Assembly (NCBI GenBank): GCA_039025235.1
Contig: JBCCOS010000012.1
Span: 42,673-106,672, forward strand
DNA length: 64,000 nucleotides
Reading direction: 5' to 3'
Origin: MED-G105 sp039025235
GTDB taxonomy: Bacteria; Pseudomonadota; Alphaproteobacteria; Caulobacterales; Parvularculaceae
In this document: piece after piece, positions 18,720-26,335 of the stretch
How positions within the stretch are numbered: position 1 is the stretch's first letter
Layout: each line of letters opens with the position of its first letter
The notes under the pieces: model-generated
What the model saw: the letters and a program-made list of their open reading frames with translations, nothing else
Databases searched by the model: none
What the model was told of the DNA's origin: nothing
Made by a program: the position numbers and the translations under genes

Positions 18720-19634
18720 ATGACGATTGAACAGGCAAAAGTTCCGGTGGCCCCAACGTCGGCCTTATTAGAAGAAGTCTTTGGCGCCGATGCACCAGTT
18801 AGCGAAACCTATTTGGAATGGCTTTACAATCTAAACCCCGCCGGCCGAGTAAGAGAACGAAACTATGATGAAGACGGTAAGCGATTAGGCCATTACGCTC
18901 TCATACCGATTAATCTTCTTCATGCCGGAGAAAGGGTGACGTTGGGCCTGTCTGTTAACACAGCCGTTTCAGAAAAAGCGCAAGGAAAGGGATTATTTTC
19001 AAAACTCGCAGCAGGTGTCTTTGATGATTTATCAGGCACGGAATTTATGGGCGCATTTGGGCTTGCAAATGCCAATTCAACACCTGGTTGTATCAGCCGA
19101 CTGAGTTATAAACTCATCATGCCACTCCCAGTAAATGTCGGTATCCGCTCCATTATTAAGACCAGCAAACCCTGCACCGGCGACACCGCCTTAAAACATA
19201 TCGTGGAACTCGAAAATCAGGTTCGATCCGAAGACCCGAATGATATCGCCTTTGACTGGTCGTTTGACACGTTGAGGTGGCGATTAGACAGGCCCGGCTT
19301 GGACTATTTGTGCCTCTCAAAAGACAGCATTGGCCTCATCGCGCGTCGGATCAATAGAAATGGTGTTGGTTTTGCGGTTATTTTGGGGATCTTTGGACGT
19401 GGAACCGCGATCACTGTGGCCAGAATGATTAGCGCAGCATGTGCGCAACTGGGATGTTATCTGTATCTCTATGCGGGTTGGAACACGACATGCCCAACGT
19501 CGGGCATCAAATTGCCTGAACGCTTGAAGCCTTCGCCTCTTAATTTACTTTGGAGAACCATTGGCGATCAACCGACAGTACCGGACCTTGGACGCACGCG
19601 CCGTTTTGAGTTTATTGAATTCGATGCTTATTGA
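18720..19634 (+). CDS. GNAT family N-acetyltransferase
   Basis: 304 residues. The N-terminal half has the GNAT core: LGLSVNTAVSEKAQGKGLFSK (broken as TAVSEKAQGKGLFSKLA, about residues 80-97), the acetyl-CoA pyrophosphate loop R/Q-x-x-G-x-G/A type, then FGLANANSTPGC. The C-terminal half is less conserved. It would acetylate an amine, possibly on a surface sugar given the glycosyltransferase 70 bp upstream and the PIG-L deacetylase nearby. The acceptor cannot be read. No strong ribosome binding site is visible before ATG 18720. Confidence 0.72.
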   Translation: MTIEQAKVPVAPTSALLEEVFGADAPVSETYLEWLYNLNPAGRVRERNYDEDGKRLGHYALIPINLLHAGERVTLGLSVNTAVSEKAQGKGLFSKLAAGVFDDLSGTEFMGAFGLANANSTPGCISRLSYKLIMPLPVNVGIRSIIKTSKPCTGDTALKHIVELENQVRSEDPNDIAFDWSFDTLRWRLDRPGLDYLCLSKDSIGLIARRINRNGVGFAVILGIFGRGTAITVARMISAACAQLGCYLYLYAGWNTTCPTSGIKLPERLKPSPLNLLWRTIGDQPTVPDLGRTRRFEFIEFDAY

Positions 19635-19635
19635 A

Positions 19636-19735
19636 GCATTTCCAAGCCAAGTGTGTGCGGTTGGCGTTAAGGAAATGCGTAAAATCGACAACTTAAAGCG
19701 CCGATTAGATACCAATTGAAACGGAGACGCTTTAA
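19636..19735 (+). repeat. interspersed repeat family 1, copy A (two hairpins)
   Basis: The first arm GCATTTCC (19636-19643) pairs with GGAAATGC (19671-19678). The second hairpin has TTAAAGCG (19693-19700) and CGCTTTAA (19728-19735). It is nearly identical in layout to the copy at 34781-34879; the first 30 bases differ by only 1-2 positions among the copies at 19636, 26121 and 34781. It lies just after the GNAT gene. Confidence 0.85.
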
Positions 19736-19767
19736 TAAGACCGTCTGACCGCCAAGAAGACGCCTCG

Positions 19768-20124
19768 TCAAGATATACAGAGATAAACCCCCCCTAGCAT
19801 TATCGCAAAACCGAAATAATATTTTACCGATAAAGGCTCGTTAAAAAAGTAAGTGGCAAGCAGAGGGACAATCGACGATCCTAAGAATGAAAAAACGTAA
19901 GCCTTCGAAAGCGGGACACTTCTGAGAATATAAACCCACAAAATGGTCGTTAGGCCGTAGACAGCAATGGCCGCAACAAATGAGGGTGTCAAAATTGACG
20001 AAATAAATCCGCGAGATTCTGCAGCATTTGAATTCCAGGCGTTTGCGGAAAACTTAAACAGCACCTGACCGACCGATAAACTCGCGGCAAATACTAAGCA
20101 AAGCAGCGCGTGTTTTAGGGTCAT
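19768..20124 (-). CDS. small EamA/SMR-like membrane transporter
   Basis: 118 residues with four hydrophobic segments (about 5-22, 42-62, 72-92 and 97-116). It resembles half-size EamA or ArnE/ArnF-type proteins that move undecaprenyl-linked sugars. Motifs include SVGQVLFKFSA and SVPLSKAYVFSFLGS, the latter typical of SMR/EamA helix 3. It lies between the GNAT and PIG-L genes on the opposite strand. By context it is the best candidate to flip the lipid-linked sugar made by the GT2 enzyme at 17642. This is an inference. Confidence 0.78.
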   Translation of the reverse strand: MTLKHALLCLVFAASLSVGQVLFKFSANAWNSNAAESRGFISSILTPSFVAAIAVYGLTTILWVYILRSVPLSKAYVFSFLGSSIVPLLATYFFNEPLSVKYYFGFAIMLGGVYLCIS

Positions 20125-20496
20125 GCTTCGGGTTACCTTATCGTCGCTACATATAAGACGAGTGCACAGCAGTTAAGTTGGCGTCGCGCACAACATTCAA
20201 CACAAAGTCTACTGACCGTCAAATAGCCTTATCGCTACCAACCAGCGCGAAAATTAGTTTCAATCGTCCTGCTAAATGGCATAAGTCTATCACGTCTGCT
20301 ATTGGATTGGTTATTGTACCTATTCAAGGTACCGTAAAATTGTTTATCCGGTCCCTTACAGAACATTCAAGCATCACACGATTAGTATTTATTGACATTT
20401 ATTGAATGGAACCAAAGCCCCATACTATACTGTTAGCTCGCAATGTTATTTCCGTAGCAACTCAATTAAAAATGCTGTGCGCTTGCGATTGCAGCT
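20125..20496. other. intergenic, no gene seen
   Basis: About 370 bp of AT-rich sequence between the divergent EamA and PIG-L genes, holding the promoter region of one or both. A 75-codon open frame at 20178 has no family features. Confidence 0.45.
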
Positions 20497-20602
20497 AAAG
20501 CATTTGCAGCTCAAATGGCTACCGGTCCACGTGCCAGGAAATGCATGAAATCAAAAACTTAAAGCCGTTCAGCGATACCATTTGAAACGGAACGACTTTA
20601 AG
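20497..20602 (+). repeat. interspersed repeat family 1, copy B (degenerate)
   Basis: It contains AAAGCATTT, then CCAGGAAATGCATGAAATC, AACTTAAAGC, ATACCATTTGAAACGG and ACTTTAA, in the same order as copies A and D. The left hairpin arm is partly lost. It overlaps the most upstream possible start of the PIG-L gene. Confidence 0.7.
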
Positions 20603-20638
20603 GTCAGCCTTGTTGAATACGATAATTTATCATGGAAT

Positions 20639-21490
20639 ATGTACGTTATGGTGTTCCGTTCCGTCATCAAAAAACCAATTCTCAGAAATCTCGGGCCTGC
20701 ATTTAATGAAGTCGTTTCAGAACATGAAAAATGTACAAGAACATCGGCTGGGCCCGTCCTTTTTCTACTTGCGCACCCAGACGATGAAATCTTAGTTCGC
20801 CCACTTATCGTCCGTTCTCTGAAAGCTAACGGAGCTATTGTCGTTTACTTAACAAAAGGGAATGGCAACGATGCTCAAATTCGCCCGTTAGAAGCGTTAA
20901 AAGCGCTGGAGGACATTGGGGTACCAAAGCAAGCCGTTTTTTTTATCGGGCATGAATTGGATATATTGGATGGAAAGGCCATCTCAAATTTACAACCACT
21001 ATTTGATCGCTTAACCGATCAGGCTTTTCTGCCCTCAATTGGATCGTTAGTGACCCACGCATTTGAGGGCGGGCACCCCGATCATGATGCGGCTCATATC
21101 ATTGGCCTAAAATTGGCGCACTTTTTTAGTATCAGCCAAGTTTCATTCGCCATTCCTTTTTATCGTCGGTCTAAATCAGGTTTTCCCCCCTATATTGTAC
21201 AATATCCGCCACCGGATGTTCCAGGTTTTCAACGAATTCACCTTGATTTCGATGAAGCAATTACAATCGTCTTGGCTATTAGACATCACCCAAGTCAAAT
21301 AAAAACATTTATCGGGCTTGGCCCTTGGCTTATCATGCGTGCTATATTCGATAGGACGCTATATGTTCAAAAGCTGTCAGAATCGGTAGCCCCCAATCGC
21401 CCGATGGATGAACCGTTACTTATCGAAAAACGTTATAACGTGCTCTTTCAAAATATTGCCAAGGAAGCTCATTCGTTTTTAGAACGTTGA
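20639..21490 (+). CDS. PIG-L family deacetylase
   Basis: About 283 residues from ATG 20639. A TTG at 20582 would extend it by 19 residues, but that codon lies inside repeat copy B, so the extension is unlikely. The zinc-binding motif LLAHPDDEI (about residue 44) and a later THAFEGGHPDHDAAH (about 138-152) are the hallmarks of PIG-L/LmbE N-deacetylases of GlcNAc-containing glycolipids or thiols. The context of glycosyltransferase, acetyltransferase and small transporter suggests it edits an N-acetylated sugar of a surface molecule. The substrate is unknown. Confidence 0.85.
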   Translation: MYVMVFRSVIKKPILRNLGPAFNEVVSEHEKCTRTSAGPVLFLLAHPDDEILVRPLIVRSLKANGAIVVYLTKGNGNDAQIRPLEALKALEDIGVPKQAVFFIGHELDILDGKAISNLQPLFDRLTDQAFLPSIGSLVTHAFEGGHPDHDAAHIIGLKLAHFFSISQVSFAIPFYRRSKSGFPPYIVQYPPPDVPGFQRIHLDFDEAITIVLAIRHHPSQIKTFIGLGPWLIMRAIFDRTLYVQKLSESVAPNRPMDEPLLIEKRYNVLFQNIAKEAHSFLER

Positions 21491-21493
21491 GCA

Positions 21494-21521
21494 CCCGTAT
21501 TGCCAGCCCCGTATTGCCAGC
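21494..21521. repeat. perfect 14-bp tandem duplication
   Basis: CCCGTATTGCCAGC occurs twice in immediate succession, 4 bp after the PIG-L stop codon. It looks like a replication-slippage duplication. Confidence 0.85.
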
Positions 21522-21677
21522 AGGGAAGCTCGATTAAGTACATAGGCTTCTTCCCAATCAACATCGGTTGATCTAAGATGAATGATAAAACAAAAAGATG
21601 AACGCGAATACGGGGAACGTAATCGGGCAGCGGACTGACACAGCTCTTTATTATTTTTAATCGCTGAAACGATGGTA

Positions 21678-21727
21678 GTCCGTCGACAACGCCGTTCCAT
21701 CAACGCCGCAAAAGGTGTTTGATAAAA
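21678..21727 (+). repeat. interspersed repeat family 2, copy 2
   Basis: GTCCGTCGACAACGCC, GTTCCATCAAC and CGCAAAAGG align without large gaps to the copy at 26141-26178. It lies in a 265-bp gap with no gene. Confidence 0.45.
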
Positions 21728-21755
21728 GCACGAATTAGAGCGATGTATCGATCTC

Positions 21756-23021
21756 ATGAAACACGAGACGTTCAATTGTAAACTTGAAAGTGAATATTTG
21801 TCTGTGAAAAACGAAAAGACTGTTAATCACCCAAAGAAGACGAGTGCGTTTGCAGACAATCCAGTTGATGATCACCCAGTTAATGACCACGTGGTTATTG
21901 ATCACACAGTTAATGATCACACAGTATCGAGCGCCGATCGCGACGTGTCTATTCCTTGGGATTCCGATAATCAGGCTTGGTGGGATTGGTATGTCGGCCT
22001 CGCAGACAATACACAGTCCTCTCCGCCCAAAACGCCTCATCAATCTGATCAGAAACCATTGGCTTTCTATGGATCAGACGCGCCGCCCCCATCGTTGACC
22101 AAAACCAATACGCTGTCCTTCGAAGACCTTAAACAGGAACTATCAACGCCCTACGACCTATCACCAGAGACCGTTACAGGCTTTCAAACAGAAGGCTATA
22201 TCAAATTGCCTGAGGTTTTATCCCCTGGCGCGGTTGCGATACTCCGCCAAGAAATCGTCGGCGTTTTAGAACAGCAGTTTGGTGCTCTGCTTGATTCAAA
22301 ATCTCAAAAAAAAGGGCACAGTAACAGTGTTAAAGAAGCAACGCCTGGTCGTCGGTTCTATTCCGCGGATATGGTGTGGCTTGAGAACCCGATCATTCGC
22401 CTATTTGTTCTGAGCCCTCGGATCGCCAAGATCGCCGCTGATCTCCTTAGTGTCAAGGCAGTACGTCTTTACCATGATAATTTGTTGTCTAAAGAACCGG
22501 GCTGTGGTCGAACACCCTGGCATTTTGACGATCATCATTTTCCGCTTGCGACCAACGATGTCGTGACCGCCTGGATCGCAGCACAAGCGATACCGAAGTC
22601 GATGGGACCATTAGCCTTTGCCAAAGGCATCGATACGTGGCGTCTTGTCGAAGATATTCCTTTTAGTAAGGCGGACACAAGTTACGATAGACGGATCATT
22701 GACACGTTCGAACGACTTGGCGTCGATATTGACGATGATCCCTTTGCTATGGGCGATGTCAGCTTTCACCATAATCTCAGCTTTCATACCGCTGGACCCA
22801 ATAGCACGCCAGTGAGCCGATGTGTTCTCGCCAATACTTTTTATGCGGACGGGTCACATATTGTTGATGCCCCGACGATGGTCTCTGGCGATTGGCAGAA
22901 ATTCCTGCCGGGTGTAAACCCCGGCGAGTTAGCGGCAAGCCCCCTAAACCCAATCTGTTGGCCAGCCCGTGAATGTTGGACTGACGGACCAAATACAGCT
23001 GCAACAGAAAGCAACCTTTAG
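21756..23021 (+). CDS. phytanoyl-CoA dioxygenase (PhyH) family oxygenase with an N-terminal repeat tract
   Basis: 421 residues. The C-terminal 280 residues form a PhyH-type double-stranded beta-helix: GYIKLPEVLSPG, the iron motif TPWHFDDHHF (His-x-Asp) and the distal HTAGPNS with a following Arg. It should be a non-heme Fe(II)/2-oxoglutarate hydroxylase. The first 100 residues are low-complexity and include four 5-residue repeats of the form xVxDH encoded by 15-bp units. It is followed 3 bp later by a methyltransferase gene and starts a four-gene operon with an exporter. The substrate is unknown. Confidence 0.82.
   Translation: MKHETFNCKLESEYLSVKNEKTVNHPKKTSAFADNPVDDHPVNDHVVIDHTVNDHTVSSADRDVSIPWDSDNQAWWDWYVGLADNTQSSPPKTPHQSDQKPLAFYGSDAPPPSLTKTNTLSFEDLKQELSTPYDLSPETVTGFQTEGYIKLPEVLSPGAVAILRQEIVGVLEQQFGALLDSKSQKKGHSNSVKEATPGRRFYSADMVWLENPIIRLFVLSPRIAKIAADLLSVKAVRLYHDNLLSKEPGCGRTPWHFDDHHFPLATNDVVTAWIAAQAIPKSMGPLAFAKGIDTWRLVEDIPFSKADTSYDRRIIDTFERLGVDIDDDPFAMGDVSFHHNLSFHTAGPNSTPVSRCVLANTFYADGSHIVDAPTMVSGDWQKFLPGVNPGELAASPLNPICWPARECWTDGPNTAATESNL
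21861..21920 (+). repeat. four 15-bp tandem repeats within the PhyH gene
   Basis: Four consecutive units (CCAGTTGATGATCAC, CCAGTTAATGACCAC, GTGGTTATTGATCAC, ACAGTTAATGATCAC) encode PVDDH, PVNDH, VVIDH and TVNDH. They are in frame and multiples of three, so copy changes would keep the gene open. Confidence 0.9.
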
Positions 23022-23024
23022 CGT

Positions 23025-23867
23025 ATGACAGCCGCTGATACATTTGAACGCAGTTGTACACACTGGAGCGAAAGTGGACGAACTGAGATGGAGCGATTCT
23101 ATGAGATCGCATCTGTCGACTATCGACATCTAGCTGAAGCGCGCGATTGGCGATTATGGTTATCACAGAAAGTCGATGCGATAGGAGGTGGCCGACCACT
23201 CCGAATTCTCGACGTTGCATGTGGTTCGGGTAAATTTCCAGTGGCGCTAAATCAATATGCCAGCGTTGGAGATGGCACCCTGGCAAGCATCGACTACGCC
23301 TTACTCGACCCCTCTCGTTTCTCAATTGATGAAGCGCGCGCAGCACTTGCACCACCTTTCTCTCCGGCTGACGAATTCGAAACAACCCTACAAGGTCTTG
23401 AATGTCCCAGGGGGGCTTTTGATATCGTCTGGGCCACACATGCTTTGTACGCTCTGCCAGCATCAGAGATGGAGTTCGGTATTCGCCGTCTTGTGGATGC
23501 GTGTGCAAAGGAAGCCTTTATCGCCCACGCCTATACCGACGCCCACTATCTGAAATTCCAGCGCATTTTCTTGGATGCCTTCAATCGTACCGATGAAACG
23601 CGTTACGCCGCGGCAGAGGATGTTATCGAAGCCCTGAAAACCATCGGTGTTTCTTTTGATGTCTCTGAAGTCATATACGAAAATGGCGCACCTGGAGATG
23701 CACGCGATATCGTGCAAGGCTACCTTCAGCGCTGCTTATTTGACGACACGATTACGCTTGATGCATTGGAAGCGGTTGAAGGCACTCGTGATTACCTTGC
23801 AAACTGCCGCACACAAGGAGCGTGGCGCTTTAAACAACGCGTTGCATTAATCTCTATTTTTCCATGA
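23025..23867 (+). CDS. class I SAM-dependent methyltransferase
   Basis: 280 residues. Motif I is ILDVACGSGKFP (about residues 61-72). A later FDIVWATHALYALP matches motif IV and post-motif regions. The SAM fold is clear but the acceptor is not. It begins 3 bp after the PhyH gene and its TGA overlaps the ATG of the MFS gene (23864), so the genes are translationally coupled. It likely tailors the product hydroxylated by the PhyH enzyme. Confidence 0.85.
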   Translation: MTAADTFERSCTHWSESGRTEMERFYEIASVDYRHLAEARDWRLWLSQKVDAIGGGRPLRILDVACGSGKFPVALNQYASVGDGTLASIDYALLDPSRFSIDEARAALAPPFSPADEFETTLQGLECPRGAFDIVWATHALYALPASEMEFGIRRLVDACAKEAFIAHAYTDAHYLKFQRIFLDAFNRTDETRYAAAEDVIEALKTIGVSFDVSEVIYENGAPGDARDIVQGYLQRCLFDDTITLDALEAVEGTRDYLANCRTQGAWRFKQRVALISIFP

Positions 23868-25177
23868 TACAAAAGACAAATGCTGCGCCTGACCATGGCA
23901 GCGCCCATGGGGCTATCAACAATCACGTTCATGTGTCGACACTCACTTTTGTGAAACACGCAGCGCCCGCGCTGGCGTCAGGGTTCTTGCTCACATTTTC
24001 GTCGAGCTTTGGCCAAACATTTTTCCTATCCCTATTCGGCGGCGTTTGGCGGGAAGCCTTCAACCTCAGTCATGGTGCATTTGGTGGACTTTATGCTGCT
24101 GCAACACTCGCGAGTGCTGCAAGTCTTTTGGTATTAGGAAAAATCGTTGACCAAGCCGCCCCGTCACGGATCGCGTTTTCACTCCTTATACTGACCGCTA
24201 TTGCTGCGTTATGGCTCAGTTCAGCGTCAAGTGTTGTGACCCTTGGCTTGGGGCTCTTTGCAATGCGTGTCCTTGGGCAAGGACTTTTAAGTCACCTCGC
24301 TATGACCACAATGGCAAAATGGTTTGACGCTGCACGCGGGCGCGCACTTGGGATTGCCATGCTCGGTTTTCCCGTGGGCGAAGCCGCCCTACCCGTTGCC
24401 GTTGCAGCCGCGATATCTGCCTTTGGCTGGCGTATGGCTTGGATTGGAGTCGCTACATTTACAGCACTAATCCTGACACCGATCATCATATTTCTTGTAA
24501 AAAATGCTGAAGGGCGCGATTATCATGGAGATCACAATGATATTCACACACAAGCAAGTTCGCGGCCGTCATGGCGTCGGGAAGATGCCTTACGTGACTG
24601 GCGTTTTTATGCTGTATCACCAGGTCTTTTGGCGACCCCTTTCATTGTGACGACTGTTCTTTTCCATCAGGCACACCTGATCGACGTCAAAGGCTGGACA
24701 CTTGGCGCTTTCGCTGGTTTATTCCCTCTTTATGCGGGCTTTTCCATAGCCGCAGGCTTAACCGTTGGACGGATTGTGGATGCCGTTGGTACGCGGCGCG
24801 TCCTTCCCTTTTTTCTTCTCCCACTTGCCTCTGGTCTTTTGTGTGTCTCTGTCACAAATATATTCCAAGTTGGTGCACTCTTTATGGCACTGATGGGCGC
24901 AACTGCGGGTGCAGCAACCATTCTTTATACGGCGATCTGGAGTGAGCTATACGGAACAGATCACTTGGGCGCTATTCGCGCCGTTGCGGTGAGTGCGATG
25001 GTTTTATCCAGTGCGATTGGCCCGGCACTCGTCGGGTTAGCACTCGATTCTGGTTTCAGCTTAGATGGCCAATTGCGCGTGATGGCAGGCGTTGCGATCA
25101 TTTGTGCGATATCACTTGCATGCATTCAGAACAAACTTCAGTGGCGTGCGCCACCTCCTTACTTGAAAGCCAATTAA
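23864..25177 (+). CDS. major facilitator superfamily transporter
   Basis: 437 residues with about 12 hydrophobic segments and a central charged loop (HGDHNDIHTQASSRPSWRRED, broken at HGDHNDIHTQ and RPSWRRED, about residues 222-245). The helix 2-3 loop contains LVLGKIVDQAAPSRI, and helix 4-5 shows RGRALGIAMLGFPVGEA. Both are usual for monocarboxylate/oxalate-type MFS carriers. Its start overlaps the methyltransferase stop by 4 bp. In this operon it is most simply an exporter or importer of the small molecule made or altered by its neighbours. Confidence 0.88.
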   Translation: MIQKTNAAPDHGSAHGAINNHVHVSTLTFVKHAAPALASGFLLTFSSSFGQTFFLSLFGGVWREAFNLSHGAFGGLYAAATLASAASLLVLGKIVDQAAPSRIAFSLLILTAIAALWLSSASSVVTLGLGLFAMRVLGQGLLSHLAMTTMAKWFDAARGRALGIAMLGFPVGEAALPVAVAAAISAFGWRMAWIGVATFTALILTPIIIFLVKNAEGRDYHGDHNDIHTQASSRPSWRREDALRDWRFYAVSPGLLATPFIVTTVLFHQAHLIDVKGWTLGAFAGLFPLYAGFSIAAGLTVGRIVDAVGTRRVLPFFLLPLASGLLCVSVTNIFQVGALFMALMGATAGAATILYTAIWSELYGTDHLGAIRAVAVSAMVLSSAIGPALVGLALDSGFSLDGQLRVMAGVAIICAISLACIQNKLQWRAPPPYLKAN

Positions 25178-25183
25178 ATTACT

Positions 25184-26080
25184 ATGAAACATAGCAATGC
25201 CATTCGCACGTCTTGGACACAGGCCCTTGAAAATAATATAGCGCCTTGTCAGGATTCACTCACCGAACATCTTTTGGAGGTGCATAAACGCCACCCCGGA
25301 TTTACCGAGGGCTGCGCAAGTAAGTGCAAGAATGCGGCAGGGCAAACATCGTATGAATGGCTTTGCGACGTGCTGAAACCTGATCAGCACCGACACGTCT
25401 TGGACCTTGCCTGTGGCAGTGGATTACTGCTCGAACTTTGCCACGATATTCTTCCCCAAAACTCCAGTCTCAGCGGTATTGATTTAAGCCCCGCTGAGTT
25501 AGCAATCGCAAAAGAACGTCTCATTGGCAAAAATATTACGTTACATAAAGGACTTGCTCAGAATTTAAGTTTCGCAGAAGCAGACTCGTTTGATGCTGCT
25601 TTGTGCCATTGGGCACTGACGCTGATGGATCCGATAGAACCGGTTTTGGAAGAAATAGACCGTGTACTGTCAAATAATGGGGTCTTTGCGGCAATTGTCG
25701 ATGGCGATCTGGATGCGGCACCCGGATATACCGACATTAACGAGATCGTCTTTAAACATGTAACCAATGAAGTTCAGAATTACGGTGACCGTGATTTGGG
25801 CGATCCGCGCACACGCAATCCTAAGTCTCTTCATTCGCTTGTATCTAGTGTATTTGACAAAGCTCAGATTGATGTTGAGACATCCGTTTTTACGCTGCGC
25901 GGCAATGCTACTGCTGTTGCACACGAAGCGGTTGGCTTTTTCTATGCGGCATTTATTCTGCCACCGCCGAAACGGGCAATACTAATCGATGAATTGACAG
26001 ACTTTTTAAACTCACGCAGCTCGGGTGAAACGTCTTATTTCTCGATGCCCGTCTGCCGACTGCGCGTATTACGAAAATAG
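25184..26080 (+). CDS. class I SAM-dependent methyltransferase (UbiE/Methyltransf_11 type)
   Basis: 298 residues. Motif I is VLDLACGSGLLLELC (about residues 72-86), motif II has GIDLSPAELAIAKERL, and FDAALCHWALTLMDP fits motif IV. An N-terminal region of 65 residues with several Cys (for example EGCASKCKNAAG) precedes the domain and is unusual. It is the last gene of the PhyH/MT/MFS/MT operon, 6 bp after the MFS stop. It shows little resemblance to the other methyltransferase, so the two probably act on different positions. Confidence 0.84.
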   Translation: MKHSNAIRTSWTQALENNIAPCQDSLTEHLLEVHKRHPGFTEGCASKCKNAAGQTSYEWLCDVLKPDQHRHVLDLACGSGLLLELCHDILPQNSSLSGIDLSPAELAIAKERLIGKNITLHKGLAQNLSFAEADSFDAALCHWALTLMDPIEPVLEEIDRVLSNNGVFAAIVDGDLDAAPGYTDINEIVFKHVTNEVQNYGDRDLGDPRTRNPKSLHSLVSSVFDKAQIDVETSVFTLRGNATAVAHEAVGFFYAAFILPPPKRAILIDELTDFLNSRSSGETSYFSMPVCRLRVLRK

Positions 26081-26120
26081 CTTTGTGAAGCCAGAACTAT
26101 TTCGTCCCGATAGAACGAGA

Positions 26121-26150
26121 GCATTTCCAAGCCAAGTGTGTTCGGTTGAC
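26121..26150 (+). repeat. interspersed repeat family 1, copy C (left 30 bp only)
   Basis: GCATTTCCAAGCCAAGTGTG and the next 10 bases match copies A and D at 28 of 30 positions. The match then stops and family 2 sequence follows directly, giving a chimeric element. Confidence 0.8.
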
Positions 26151-26151
26151 A

Positions 26152-26210
26152 GTTCCCGTCCATCAACAACGCAAGAGGTCGAACAATTGTTCGACCGACA
26201 AAACAAAGAC
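26152..26210 (+). repeat. interspersed repeat family 2, copy 3, with an internal perfect palindrome
   Basis: It shares GTTCCCGTCCAT and AAAACAAAGAC with the reverse copy at 13022-13067. Between the shared blocks is a perfect 20-bp palindrome (26177-26196, half-site GGTCGAACAA) that the other copies lack. Confidence 0.6.
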
Positions 26211-26283
26211 TGAGAGCCGCGTTCCGATTCTATTGGAACTCGAAAGGTTCTAGAACCTTAAGTTACTCCAGCTCAAGTCGCCG

Positions 26284-26330
26284 CTTAAAGCATCGCCACT
26301 TCAATTAGAAATTGGGGCGACGCTTTAAAG
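26284..26330. repeat. hairpin at the 3' side of two convergent units
   Basis: CTTAAAGCATCGCC (26284-26297) and GGCGACGCTTTAAAG (26316-26330) form an imperfect stem resembling the second hairpin of repeat family 1. Lying between convergent genes, it may act as a bidirectional terminator. Confidence 0.55.
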
Positions 26331-26335
26331 CCGTC

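Noticed and set aside
21479..21775. 98-codon open frame on the minus strand after the PIG-L gene
   Set aside because: It covers the tandem duplication and a repeat copy, overlaps both neighbours and matches no family I know.
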